Origin: Serripes groenlandicus
Taxonomy: Eukaryota > Mollusca > Bivalvia > Cardiida > Cardiidae
Assembly: GCA_031761405.1 (NCBI GenBank)
Contig: JASEVX010000003.1
Coordinates: 65,658,022-65,722,021 of the forward strand
Length of the DNA stretch: 64,000 nt
Reading direction: 5' to 3'
Shown here: piece by piece, positions 53,099-64,000 of the stretch
Position numbering within the stretch: position 1 is the first letter of the stretch
How the letters are laid out: each line of letters begins with the position of its first letter
Translations under genes and position numbers: made by a program
The notes under the pieces: generated by a model
The model's input: only the letters and a program-made list of their open reading frames with translations
Databases searched by the model: none
What the model was told of the DNA's origin: nothing

Positions 53099-55495
53099 TG
53101 TAAGCGCCGAAACGCTTAGGTCATTAACTGAACGAAAACACGCGAAAGTCATCGGGACGTATTTAGCGTGAGCTATTTTTAGAACAAGTTAATGTCCCCG
53201 GACAAGACAGCTAGTGCTGAAGCTCTGTGTCGATTTATGTTGAAAGTTACCGTAGAAACCATATACTGGTATGTAAAGACTCAATGATACGATGATTAAA
53301 TGTTTATTCCACATTTTTACGAAAGCATAAGTTATATGCATTCGTAGTTATTGCAATTTAAAGGGTTTGTCCTAGCCGGTCAAGTGCACAACAAAATGGC
53401 GACGTCCCGAGAGCACGTTGGTCACACCTGACTTCGATTTGATTTCTTTATCTTGTGTTCTGTATAATCAAAACTAATGTATGCATTGTGTCAATTAATA
53501 TTGTTATCAAGTCACGAATTCTCAGTGAGCAATTTAAATGCCGTCAGCGGTATATTTAGCTGAAATTCTTTGAACATTGTAAAAAATGGAGAATCGCTCA
53601 TCTGAGAATGCATTTTGCTCCAGAAGAGTAATTGCTCATTTAAGAATACACAAAGTAGAAAAAGGAAATTGCTTGGTTAATAATGTAGGCCAATTTTCTC
53701 GGTAAACGCAAATATAATGATTATTTTTTATGCAAACAATTTGTAATCGTTGAATGTTTACTTATTTATGCAGAGGACATTTGAACCATCATGTGAAGAG
53801 TGGGAGCAGGCTGACGTCGTATATTGTCTTATAGCAATTTGCCTTTTCAGCACGACCCGGCTCTTTGTAAATGTGCATAGTTTTGGGTATTTTGAATGCA
53901 TATTTAGTGAAAACAAAGATCAAACTGCATGTTTGAAGATTGTACTTTTGAAGTACTTGGTGTAGTCTGAGATCAGGTTATTATTTGTGAAGTGCAATTG
54001 TTTAGGTACTTTATTGTAAGCACCCCAGCCTACGACTGAGCGGTAACTTTATCAGGCTATTTATCTTGTCAGGATACCTGAGTAGAATTGCACGTATAAA
54101 CAAGGCTCTTTTAGTAGCTCTACGTAAAAGTGTCTCTCTCTCTATAGTCGTTGTTGTAGTTCTAATTAAGCTGTAGAGAAGTTCGATGCAGGGTTGTGTA
54201 GGTTCATGAAGAGTTGTAGTTAGAGCACCGTTTATACTGAACGAGAATTCGTAGTGAATTGCATAGACCTCGGAATAACGTAGCGTAAAAAAAAGAAATA
54301 ACGAATTCAAAGTATTTTGAAGTTTAAATAATGCATAATGTTTAATAATAATAATAATAATTCAACCAAATGATGATGATGATGATGATGAATAACGTTT
54401 AACAATTAAGTGACCAGCCGCCGAAACGCACCAAGCATACCCATGCAGTTTTTAATTTGTAGCGAACATAATAAAGTTGGAGATAATAAATAGCAACAAA
54501 TGGCTATTTTCTCCTATATAGTTGTTATATAAATACTTAGGTTAATAACCTTTTGGAATAACGTAGCTCGATGTTTCTGTTTGGTGATTCATTGTTGTCT
54601 AAAAATCAAAGGGCGGTTTAAAACTTGACGACTGGTAAAGAGGACTGGTGCGTTGCGACTTTTATAGCCATTGGATGCTGGCGAGGATGCTGGCGAGCTG
54701 CACTCCAATCAGAGGCGCTCTTTCAGATGCCAGCATACTGGCAACTCTGAATGAGTGCTTCGGTCGGATTTGACAGCCGAAGAAAACAACACTATTACTT
54801 CTATAATAATAAAACGGTATGCCATAAGGGCAGAAACCGAAACCACAGAAGATTAGAAATAATCCTATTAAATAATCATTCATTTCAACATACGTAGAAA
54901 ACATCTGAAACGACGAATCGAGTGCGCCAGCATCGGCCCAGCATTCCGCAAAATAAACGAACAAATAGTTCTTCGCCAGCATCGATAAATAGCTGGGAAT
55001 AAACTATTATTCACACCTAAAAAACATATTTCTTAAATACTATCAATATAAGTAATAATGTAAAACTCTTAATACATTGTATAATTAAGTGCATATCCTA
55101 AAATGCCTGAAAAGGAAATTCATACGCCGTGACCGGAAAATACACATGGCGCCACCAGTCCAAAATGTAAATAGATAACAGCAATGCTGGATATTCAAAT
55201 TCTGGGGTAATAAGTTAATGAGAATCATAAAATGGAGACTATATCAGTCGTACATATCATAATCCATTTAACTATGTCAGCGAATGTGGAAAATCGGGCT
55301 GTTTCGAGATGAAAATCAAGTAAGTGTCAAAAATAAAATGTACATATACCCGGATACACTTATATTCGGATATGCCTGTGCAGGCTATTATACTATTGAT
55401 GTATTTGTTTGTTTTCAGTCAATCACACTTATGACAACGAATAAAGATGTGCATTGAAGATTGTTTTATCAAGTAATTTATACCCCGACGACACA
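53099..55495 (+). repeat. 5' LTR of BEL/Pao element, interrupted
   Basis: Matches the 1010-bp 3' LTR in two parts, 53099-54010 and about 55394-55495. The interval between is absent from the 3' LTR. A 72-codon ORF at 53750 and its counterpart at 62002 are LTR sequence, not genes. Confidence 0.88.
54011..55394. mobile_element. ~1.38-kb insertion inside the BEL/Pao 5' LTR
   Basis: Present only in the 5' LTR. Flanks in the 3' LTR read GGTACTATATTGATG. In the 5' LTR the left edge reads GGTACTTTATTGTAAGC and the right edge TTATACTATTGATG, so TACT or ATTG could be remnants of a target duplication. The insert is AT-rich, with (AAT)n and (GAT)n runs near 54342-54390 and a pair of GATGCTGGCGAG repeats at 54673-54698. 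It has no recognisable ORF (the 106- and 99-codon minus-strand ORFs show no motif) and no clear terminal inverted repeats. It could be a non-autonomous transposon, or less likely an ancestral LTR segment lost from the 3' copy. Confidence 0.55.
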
Positions 55496-55628
55496 TTATT
55501 GACAGTGGATGATGAACTTTGAAGAAACAATGGATTCAACCTTCAAAACCAATTGAAACAAAACCACTTTCAAGACATCTTGTTATCAGAGATACGACAA
55601 AGAGAAGTATTTGTGATAATTGACAACC

Positions 55629-56953
55629 ATGGCGGACCAAGATGAAGACGTCGCAAGGACTCGTTTTCCAACTAAGAAAGGGCTTGAATATAATAAATAA
55701 TTGAAAGAAAAGGACAGAAACTTTCTATTAAAATCTTTGGACAAGAAAAGTGGTGATCCATAATATAATTGATCAGGACGGTTTATTATCAGATGTTCAA
55801 GAGACATATTCAAAGTGGTTAGGTTTATTTGAAAATGTTTATATCGCGCAGGAAAAGGTGATGAAATTGTGCGACTCTTCGGAAGCTGAAAAAGAATGTA
55901 AGACTTTCGATCATGAAATTAAGAAATATGAGCAGCTGAAAGAGAAAGTAGAAACTTACATTGTGAAAAAATCAGCAGCAAAACAACACACCGAGGGTTC
56001 GTTATATTCCGAGTCTTCTAAATCATCATCGCGTTCAGCAGCGAAATTAAAAAATGACCAAAGGAAGGCAGAACTACTTATACGCGCTTCCGTTTTGGAA
56101 GAGAAACATAAGTTGGAAAAACAAAAACTCGAACTCAAGCTGAAGGAAGAGAAGTTAGAACTAAAAACTGAGTTAAATGTAACCAAAGCTATTGAAAAAG
56201 TTATTGAAGATGATGAATACATTCAAGAAAACTTTGATGAAGTTCCAAATTACAAACAAACATCTACACCGTTTAAAGAAAGGACTCGTGCAGACGACAG
56301 TTCTCATAGCGAGCACTCCGAGAATAATTTAGTGGAAGTCATGAAATACCTGAATAAGCCTAAATCAGATATTGCGCCATTTGACGGCGATCCAATGAAT
56401 TACAATCGTTTTTTAAGACAATTTGACTCTAGAGTAGTTTCTAACACAGATTCTTATGACGAAAAAATGAACTTCATCTTACAATATACTAAGCGGGAGG
56501 CGCATTAGATCGCGCTAGGTTACTCTAATTTGAGAAGTAGCTTACAATGCTACATTGAAAGAATTTAAAGAGAGGTATGGCGACCCCGAGGTTGTAGCAC
56601 AAGCCTATGTTAAGAAGGCTCTAGAATGGCCAATTATTAGTGCAGACAACCCAAGTGCTTTAAATGACTTTTCAATTTTCTTAAGCGAATGCCGATATGC
56701 AATAGAGAATATAGCTATCAAGATCTTGGAATATCCAGAAAATATCAGACAGATAATTATGAAACTGCCTTATAACTTAAATGAGAAATGGAGAGGTGTT
56801 GTTTACGAACTGAAGGCAAAGCATAAATCAGTTTCATTTGTCGAATTGGTAAACTTTATGCGAAAAGAAGCAGCTAAAGCGACAGACCCAGTCTATGGGA
56901 AGCAAGTCATGAACAAAAATTTGAAAGGGAATAAGAGTTCAGATAAAGATTAA
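55629..56953 (+). pseudogene. gag: BEL/Pao gag, broken
   Basis: The likely start is the ATG at 55629 in good context (ACCATGGCGGAC), reading MADQDEDVARTRFPTKKG before a stop. The frame at 55750-56508 continues with a coiled coil rich in Lys/Glu (KQKLELKLKEEKLELKTEL) and then a DUF1759-type capsid start (SDIAPFDGDPMNYNRFLRQF). After a stop and shift, 56555-56953 holds the rest (FKERYGDPEVVAQAYVKKAL, LNDFSIFLSECRYAIENI). At least three breaks separate the pieces. The order coiled coil then DUF1759 is typical of Pao-group Gag. Confidence 0.8.
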
Positions 56954-57049
56954 ACCCGCAAAGCATTTGCCATTAGTGCGAACGAACCCCAAACTAAACC
57001 ATGTGAATTTTGCCAAGGCAAGCATTTGCTCTAAACTTGTGAAAAACTA

Positions 57050-57700
57050 ATGAAAATGAGCATCAAAGACAAATATGATTACCTAAGATCAAAGGGACTT
57101 TGTTTCTCATGTTTAAAAGTTGGACATTTAAAGACAAATTGTAGATACAAGCCTTCATGTAAGAAGTATCAATACCCTCATCCTACTATTCTTCACATAG
57201 ACAAAATTAATAACGTGAATAGTACCTCTGAAAGTAGCCCAAGGACCACAGTTACCTCTACAGCTCTTACGGGGGCTGGTAAGAAACATGCACTACCAAT
57301 AGTGCCAGTTAGACTGAAATCTAGAAATAGTCATAGGTATTTGGAAACATATGCCTTCTTAGATAGTGGAAGCACTGCGACGTTCTGCTCAGAAAGAGCA
57401 GCAAGACTTCTGAAGTTGAATGGAAGGAAGACGAGGATAAATCTTCTCACCATGGGTCAAGAATCCGTCAAATCAACCTACGAATTTACAGACCTAGAAC
57501 TTTGTTCTATAGATGGATCTTGTACACTGGCTCTACCACCTGTGTATCTACAAGAAACCCTGCCAGTGTCAAAGGAAGATGTCGTAGCAGAAAAGCACAT
57601 ACGTAAATGGTCGCATTTTGACAGAGTCGAACTACAAAGAATAGACAGCGAGGTTGATCTATTGATTGGTGTAGACGTACCAAAGGCGATGGAACCTTAG
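57050..57700 (+). pseudogene. BEL/Pao zinc knuckle and protease
   Basis: A 216-codon ORF. An upstream half-finger (CEFCQGKHLL, near 57001) precedes it in a broken frame. Residues about 18-35 form the knuckle CFSCLKVGHLKTNCRYKPSC. The retropepsin-like protease follows with the active site AFLDSGSTATFCSERAARLL (about 103), DSG in place of DTG as usual in this superfamily, and the C-terminal EVDLLIGVDVPKAM (about 205). It ends at a TAG (57698-57700), after which the same polyprotein continues. Confidence 0.85.
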
Positions 57701-57703
57701 GAT

Positions 57704-59178
57704 GTGGCTCCAAGTAAAAATGACAGCCCATTTGCTGTGAAAACATTATTCGGCTGGGTTATAAACGGACCATTGGATATAACTCAAGTAAAAACGAGTA
57801 CATGTAAACCTGTAAAGACAAACTTGATTAAAGCAGCTCCTACATTAGAAGATCAAATTAGAGAACAATTTAATTACGAGTTTCCTGAGAGAACGATTGA
57901 CGATAAGCAATAAATGTCGATTGAAGACGAAAAGTTTATGAAATCGGTGTCAAAGTCAGTTCAAAAGACAGACGAACATTACGTAATTGATTTACCATTC
58001 AAGTCGGAGCAAGTTAATGTACCAAACAACAGACGACAAGCCCAACAGCGATTGCTGATGACGAAAAGGCGTTTTGAAAAAGATCTAGAATTCCACAAAG
58101 AGTACTGTACCTTCATGGACAACGTAATAACCAATAATATGCGCAAAGAGTATTTGAACCGAGTAACGTAAAGGAAGGCAAGGTCTGGTATTTACCCCAT
58201 CATGCAGTTGTTCATCCAAAGAAAAACAAATTACAAGTAGTCTTTGACTGTGCTTCAAGATACCAAGGTACTCCGTTGAACGACCAACTACTACAGGGAA
58301 CAAACCTTACCAATTCATTACTTGGAGTGTTACTAAGGTTTCGTGAAGAAAGAATAGCCATCGTTGGTGATATAGACAGCATGTTCTATCAGGTCAGGAT
58401 TCCCAAGAAACATAGAAGCTTTCAGAGATTTCTCTGGTGTGAAGATGGAAATCCAGATAAAGCAATTGTTGAATATGAGATGACGGTTCATCTATTCGGG
58501 TCTACGTCATCGCCAAGTTGCGCTAGTTATGCGTTAAGAAGAACTGTTGAAGATTCAAAGGTAGTGGTCAATGAAGAAATTGTGAATACAGTCCTCAAGA
58601 ACTTTTACGTGGACGATTGTTTAAAATCGGTTCCATCTGTCGAAAGAGCAGTATCTCTCATTGGTAACTTGCGTAATGTATTACAGGATGGAGGGTTTCA
58701 CATCTCAAAGTTGATAAGCAACAACAAAGAGGTAATGAACACTATACCAAAAGCAGATAGGTCAAAGGAGATAAAGGACTTGGATCTAGATCACGCGTCT
58801 CTGCCCATAGAGAAAACATTAGGTATGAATTGGTGTGTTGAGTCTGATTCCTTCAACTTCATAGTGTCCCTGAAAGATCAGCCAATTACGCGCAGAGGAA
58901 TTTTGTCCGTAGTGAGCTGCATATTCGATCCTCTCGGTTTTTTGGCCCCATTAGTATTAAGAGCAAAGATAATGTTGCAAGAACTTTGTCAGTTACGACT
59001 TGGATGGGACGATCCAATCCCAGAAAAATACACAAAATTATGGAAACAATGGCTGGACAACATCGTGCGTGTCAAAGACTTTAAGATTAACCCGAAGGTT
59101 TTGAAATCATTAAGCGCGCTGAATTACATCACTTCGCGGACGCTAGCCAAAGTGGCTTTGGGACTGTATCTTACCTAG
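57704..59178 (+). pseudogene. BEL/Pao reverse transcriptase region
   Basis: Three open pieces: 57704-57913 (FAVKTLFGWVINGPL), 57914-58171 (the thumb-adjacent RRQAQQRLLMTKRRFEKD), and 58276-59178. The last holds the RT core: IAIVGDIDSMFYQVRIPKKH (first catalytic Asp), FGSTSSPSCASYALRRT, NFYVDDCLKSV (YVDD box), and the GILSVVSCIFDPLGFLAPLV block that marks the BEL/Pao RT-RNase H connection (Peptidase_A17-type region). VHPKKNKLQVVFDCAS lies between 58171 and 58276 in the frame interrupted by a TAA. Pol is broken but every RT block can still be read. Confidence 0.85.
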
Positions 59179-59259
59179 TCTTAACAAACAATAAGAATCA
59201 AATACACTGTTCATTCGTATTTGGGAGATCTCGAGTCGCACCATTGAAAAAAGGTTACA

Positions 59260-59892
59260 GTGCCTCGATTGGAATTGACTGCAGCTTACGTTGCGGTTCG
59301 TACAGACAAATTGCTGAGAAGTGAAATAGATATTAAGATAGACAATTCATTATTTTGGACAGACAGCACGTCAGCACTACGTTGTATCAATAACAAGACA
59401 TCAATATTCCATATATTTGTAGCTAATCGACTGAGTGTTATTCATGAAGGTTCACTCCCGATACAGTGGCGTTATATTAACACAAAGTTGAACCCTGCCG
59501 ACGTCGCATCTAGAGAAATCCCTGTTGACAAAGAAATCTGGTCAGAGAAGTGGATCAAGGCTCCAGGGTTCCTACTATTGGCTAAAAGGTATTGGCCAGA
59601 CTCAGTGAATTTGGACAGATTCTCAGAAGAGCACATTGAAAACGATCCCGAAGTGAAGACAGCTACAAGTATCGTGAAGGAAGATAGCGTCGCAGATAGG
59701 TTAGTCAACTACCATTCATCATGGCATAACCTTCTGAGATCCGCTGGTTGGATACTTCGAGTTAAAGATGAACTTTTACGACGTGTACGTATTAAACAAG
59801 GCAGTGTCAACGAGAGTGATTACAGCATATCACAAGAGCTTACGTTACAAGACATTAACAAGGCAGAAAAAGCTATAATATCGTTTGTATAA
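59260..59892 (+). pseudogene. BEL/Pao RNase H region
   Basis: A 210-codon ORF opening LELTAAYVAVRTDKLLRSEI, FWTDSTSALRCINN (catalytic Asp) and INTKLNPADVASREI (the end motif NPADxASR). It is followed by the spacer to integrase (GFLLLAKRYWPDSVNLDRFS). The preceding RNase H Asp-containing strand is in the frame broken at 59178 (FADASQ-like SFYL segment not intact). The ORF closes with a TAA at 59890. Confidence 0.82.
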
Positions 59893-59971
59893 AAACAGTG
59901 TTTCCCTGAAGACATAGCATTGCTGAAAAATGGAGAAATCAAGAGCAGTAGCAAACTGAGAAAACTCAATT

Positions 59972-61182
59972 ATGAGAGAAGGGCTTCTTTGCGTCGGTGG
60001 TCGATTGCAAAATGCTGACATTTCGATAGAGACTAAGCATCAGATCATTTTGCCAAAAGACAATCACGTTTCAGTACTCATCCTGAGACAAATCCATACT
60101 GACTTAAAGCATTCAGGAAGAAATCATATGTTTGCTCATCTAAGACAGAAGTATTGGTAAATCAGTGCGCCATCTGCAATTAGGAAAATAATATCTAAGT
60201 GTATAACATGTAGGCGAACTAAGTTTCATGTTGGTGAACAGAAGATGTCGAATCTACCAAAGGATCGGGTGACGCCAGATGAACCAGTATTTACCCGAGT
60301 CGGAGTCGACTATTTTGGTCCTTTTGAGGTTAAGGTGAAAAGGAGTCGTATGAAACGTTACGGGGTCATATTTACTTGCTTGGCCAGTCGCGCAGTACAT
60401 ATCAAGATCGCTCATTCGTTGGACACGGACTCTTATATTAATGCTTTGAGGCGGTTTATCGCGCGTCGAGGTCACGTGTGAAAAATCCTCTCTGATAATG
60501 GAACAAACTTTGTGGGAGCAGAACGCGTATTAAAAGAGTCTATTAAAGAATGGAATACAGCAGCTATCAATAAGTGTATGATACAAAAGAACATTGAATG
60601 GCGTTTTAACCCTCCCGCAGGTTCTCACTTCGGTGGTGTGTGGGAGAGATTAATAAGATCAATTTGACTCCCCCTAAATAGCGTGATGCGCGAACAGATC
60701 TTAGACGACGAAAACTTTCAGACCGTTATGTGTGAGATAGAGGCAATACTCGACAGTAGACCACTAACAAAGGCATCAGATCAAATTGGCGACCTGCAGC
60801 CGCTGACACCAAACCACTTGTTGCTTTTGAAAGACTTTTCTAGTTTGTCTCCAGGAGTTTTCGATAAGACTGATAATTATTGCCGACGACGTTGGTATAT
60901 ATAGCTGATCTCTTTTGGAGGAGATGGGTACGGGAGTACTTACTTACCTCTCTCCAGGAGAGAGAAAAGTGGTGTGTACGCAAACGTAATCTGAAGCGCG
61001 GTGACATAGTACTCATCGTAGACTCAAACGCACCAAGACACTCGTGGCCACTGGGAGTTGTCATTCAGACCATGCCAGATAAGCAAGGGTTTGTTCGACA
61101 AGTCAAAGTGAAAACTGCAACAAATGTATTAATCAGACCTATAGACAAACTAGTTGTCTTGCTTGAACTTGAAGGATTTTAA
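59972..61182 (+). pseudogene. BEL/Pao integrase, broken
   Basis: Pieces in order: 59972-60160 with the zinc-domain His pair (QIHTDLKHSGRNHMFAHLRQ); a frameshift and CxxC (CITCRR) near 60205; 60245-60481 with RVGVDYFGPFEVKVKRSRMK (first Asp) and YGVIFTCLASRAVHIKIA; a TGA at 60479; then [13 protein letters not shown] (second Asp) and [14 protein letters not shown] (catalytic Glu) with a TGA at 60664; 60683-60904; and in another frame 60880-61182 with the C-terminal GDIVLIVDSNAPRHSWPLGV and VLIRPIDKLVVLLE. The DDE set is present but scattered over frames, so no active enzyme can be made. Confidence 0.85.
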
Positions 61183-61350
61183 GTGTTATATAATAGTGTT
61201 TGAGTTATTTGAGAGATATTGTAACGTTTATGACAGAGCTCTTGATTATAGCTACATTGTATTTAGTTGAATTGTTATATGCTAAAGTCGGTTTGTCACC
61301 ACCCAGTAATCGAAAAGCATGGAACTATACTTTCCAATTAGGGGCTGGTA

Positions 61351-62360
61351 TGTAAGCGCCGAAACGCTTAGGTCATTAATTGAACGAAAACACGCGAAAG
61401 TCATCGGGACGTATTTAGCGTGAGCTATTTTTAGAACAAGTTGATGTCCCCGGACAAGACAGCTAGTGCTGAAGCTCTGTGTCGATTTATGTTGAAAATT
61501 ACCGTAGAAACCATATACTGGTATGTAAAGACTCAATGATACGATGATTAAATGTTTATTCCACATTTTTACGAAAGCATAAGTTATATGCATTCGTAGT
61601 TATTGCAATTTAAAGGGTTTGTCCTAGCCGGTCAAATGCACAACAAAATGGCGACGTCCCTAGAGCACGCTGGTCACACCTGACTTCGATTTGATTTCGT
61701 TACCTTGTGTTCTGTATAATCAAAACTATTGTATGCATTGTGTCAATTTATATTGTTATCAAGTCACGAATTCTCAGCGAGCAATTTAAATGCCGTCAGC
61801 GGTATATTTAGATGAAATTCTTTGAACATTGTAAAAAAGGGAGAATCGCTCATCTGAGAATGCATTTTGCTCCAGAAGAGTAATTGCTCATTTAAGAATA
61901 CACAAAGTAGAAAAAGGAAATTGCTTGGTTAATAATGTAGGCCAATTTTCCCGGTAAACGCAAATATAATGATTATTTTTTATGCAAACAATTTGTAATC
62001 GTTGAAAGTTTACTTATTTATGCAGACGACATTTGAATGTGAAGAGTGGGATCAGGCTGACGTCGTATATTGTCTTATAGCAATTTGCCTTTTCAGTACG
62101 ACCCGGCTCTTTGTAAATGTGCATAGTTTTGGGTATTTTGAATGCATATTTAGTGAAAACAAAGATCAAACTGCATGTTTGAAGATTGTACTTTTGAAGT
62201 ACTTTGTGTAGACTGAGATCAGGTTATTATTTGTGAAGTGCAATTGTTTAGGTACTATATTGATGTATTTGTTTGTTTTCAGTCAATCACACTTATGACA
62301 ACGAATAAAGATGTGCATTGAAGATTGTTTTATCAAGTAATTTATTCCCCGGACGACACA
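61351..62360 (+). repeat. 3' LTR of BEL/Pao element (1010 bp)
   Basis: Aligned with the 5' LTR it shows roughly two dozen substitutions and small indels, for example CAGAGGACATTTGAACCATC versus CAGACGACATTTGAATG. It is followed by the GTGTC target duplicate. Confidence 0.92.
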
Positions 62361-62365
62361 GTGTC

Positions 62366-63130
62366 TCTTTCTGGGAGTATTAAGGTATCCCCACAAATGA
62401 TTGTTAAGGTATCTCCACACACGGAGGTTAAGGTATCTCTCTCACATGTTAAGGTATCTCCACACACGGATGTTAATGTATAAATCTCACATGTAAAGGT
62501 ATCCCCACACACGGAGGTTAAGATACCTCTCTCACATGTTTAGGTATCCCCACACACGGATGTTAATGTATATCTCTCACATGTTAAGGTATCTCCACAC
62601 ACGGAGGTTAAGGTACCTCTCTCACATGTTAAGGTATCTCCTCACACGGATCCTAAGGTACATCTCTCACATGTTAAGGTATCCCCACACACGGATGTTA
62701 AGGTACCTCTCTCACATGTTTAGGTATCCCCACACACGGATGTTAAGGTACCTCTCTCACATGTTTAGGTAACCCCACACACGGAGGTTAAGGTACCTCT
62801 CTCACATGTTAAGGTATCCCCCCACACGGAGATTAAGGTACCTCTCTCACATGTTTAGGTATCCCCACACACGGATGTTAAGGTACCTCTCTCACATGTT
62901 TAGGTATCCCCACACACGGATGTTAAGGTACCTCTCTCACATGTTAAGGTATCCCCACACACGGATGTTAAGGTACCTCTCTCACATGTTTAAGTATCCC
63001 CACACACGGATGTTAAGGTACCTCTCTCACATGTTTAGTTATCCCCACACACGGATGTTAAGGTACCACTCTCCCATGCTAAGGTATCCCAACACACGGA
63101 TGTTAAGGTACCTCTCTCACAGGTTAAGAA
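62366..63130. repeat. 45-bp satellite array, about 17 copies
   Basis: Unit: AAGGTATCCCCACACACGGA, TGTTAAGGTACCTCTCTCAC, ATGTT. The period is 45 bp, divisible by three, so 15-residue peptide repeats appear in open frames (one reads RYPHTRMLRYLSHM). ORFs at 62536 and 62806 are of this kind. The array starts within a few bases of the BEL/Pao insertion site; the sequence left of the insertion (GAACATTAAG at 53084) fits the edge of the same array. Confidence 0.95.
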
Positions 63131-63254
63131 CATTCTTTCCGCAACTGTTTCGATAGCCCCGTATCAGAATGTTAAGGTACTACCACTCATAAGAACGTTA
63201 AGCGGGTTCTCATGCTCGGGTGTTATATATAATGCGGGTACTTCTACTACATAC

Positions 63255-63475
63255 TAGGTGGTAATGGAACCCACAAGCTCTTGGATGAGAGGTGGACACC
63301 TATACCAGAAGACCGCTCTCATCTTGCTAGGGAATGAACCAACAATATCTTGGGTGAGAGGTGGACACATATACCACTAGACAAATCTCAGCCTTATGGG
63401 AAAGGAAAAAACAACCTATTTTATAGGTGGTGGACAATTATACCACTATACAACTCTCAGAAACCCACAACCTTG
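63255..63475 (-). repeat. tandem tRNA-like modules
   Basis: Two clear modules and a weak third, spaced about 73-76 bp. On the minus strand each carries an A-box-like TGGTATAGGTGTCC or TGGTATATGTGTCC, and about 30 bases later a B-box-like TGTGGGTTCCATTACC or TTGTTGGTTCATTCC. They look like tRNA-derived SINE heads or degenerate tRNA pseudogenes; the arms do not all pair. Confidence 0.5.
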
Positions 63476-64000
63476 AATATTTGCATCGCTGATCGTCTGT
63501 GACTATTAATTCCTGACCGAACCGGTGTATGCTTCCTTTGATGGCTCCTACTGGTAATTCTTCATATTGGTAACTTTGATATATTGCACACTTTTGTTTT
63601 TAGCCTCTTATTGGTTGTATTTTTTAGCGACACACGCTCTCACTAGCCATTTTTCATGAAGATAAACAGTCCTATGTGAAATATCATGCGTATGCTTTTT
63701 TCTAGCTGAAACACTCTTCTGCATGTTAAGCATGACATTAGTATGTGTTGGAATCATTCTAATGAACGTTGCCTCTGTATTTTCACTGTTACTGTACTTT
63801 TGTTCTGAGCATTGAAATAATGTTCGGAAATGACTTTTATACTTTGATTTCTTACCATTTCGTGTACATGTTAGACTCTATAGATTTTCACAGACTCTAA
63901 TATTTCCTATCAAGACCGACTGGCATTATGCGGTCTTTAATTGAACGTTTTGATGGGCCAATTAAGGAAACTTAAATATTGAATCGTGAGTTTTGCTTTG
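63476..64000. other. unassigned AT-rich sequence
   Basis: I see no gene, repeat family or structural element. Confidence 0.45.

Larger units (their letters stand above)
53099..62360 (+). mobile_element. BEL/Pao LTR retrotransposon, degenerate
   Basis: Full-length element, 9262 bp, with a 5-bp target duplication GTGTC (53094-53098 and 62361-62365). LTRs start TGTAAGCGCC and end CGACGACACA. Order: LTR (with an extra ~1.38 kb), gag, zinc knuckle and protease, RT, RNase H, integrase, LTR. Stops and frameshifts in all genes plus roughly two dozen LTR differences make it clearly older than the 22-34 kb pair. BEL/Pao identity rests on the YVDD RT, the DSGSTATFC protease and the integrase signature YGVIFTCLASRAVHI. 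Confidence 0.93.

Noticed and set aside
53750..53965. ORF conserved at 53750 and 62002 as a small gene
   Set aside because: Both are the same LTR region of the BEL/Pao element; conservation comes from the LTR pair.
62536..63156. Repetitive protein with RYPHTRMLRYLSHM units
   Set aside because: The 45-bp satellite is divisible by three, so open repeats are expected; other frames give different 15-residue repeats.

Overview
The window looks like nuclear DNA of a marine mollusc, most likely a bivalve. It is AT-rich, intron-scale DNA with almost no intact host genes. It is dense in satellites, tRNA-derived SINEs, LTR retrotransposons and remnants of DNA elements that I associate with bivalve genomes. 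The taxon is an inference; nothing here names a species.

Layout. 0-2.2 kb: a 53-bp satellite, a short-period minisatellite and an ORF made of leucine-rich heptads. 3.2-3.8 kb: a minus-strand ORF ending in a SAP-like helix pair. 5.3-7.3 kb: a second 53-bp satellite related to the first, then a perfect hairpin and a MITE-like element. 8.7-11.3 kb: remnants of a large virus-like DNA element (C-terminus of a family-B DNA polymerase; a broken C2H2/acidic coiled protein on the other strand). 12.2-13.6 kb: a decayed EnSpm/CACTA transposase. 14.0-18.2 kb: a long 49-bp satellite with a higher-order period near 541 bp. 20.9-21.06 kb: one exon-like piece of a RecQ-type helicase.

22.0-34.6 kb: two nested LTR retrotransposons. 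The outer one (196-bp LTRs) is a divergent Ty3/gypsy element with an LADD reverse transcriptase motif and a non-standard integrase. A second element (1.33-kb LTRs differing at two places, 5-bp target duplication CAGGC) sits in its protease-RT interval. The inner element encodes integrase upstream of reverse transcriptase, the Gmr1-type order, and has lost nearly all of RT and RNase H by an internal deletion.

36.0-53.1 kb: two inverted remnants of another retroelement gag flank a recent 4.6-4.7-kb tandem duplication. The duplicated region and its left edge carry broken genes for a macro domain, a double PC4 (p15 coactivator) domain, a TBP-like half repeat and, on the opposite strand, a C2H2/acidic protein of the same type as at 11 kb. 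This cassette looks like a transcription-factor module of a virus-like mobile element, and the shared C2H2 protein ties it to the DNA polymerase remnant at 9 kb. It is the most interesting content of the window.

53.1-62.4 kb: a BEL/Pao element with 5-bp target duplications GTGTC, an extra ~1.38 kb in its 5' LTR and many stops and frameshifts. It landed at the edge of a 45-bp satellite (62.4-63.1 kb). The window ends in a tandem set of tRNA-like modules and unassigned AT-rich DNA.

All coordinates and motif calls come from reading the sequence. Family names rest on recognised motifs and have not been searched against a database.
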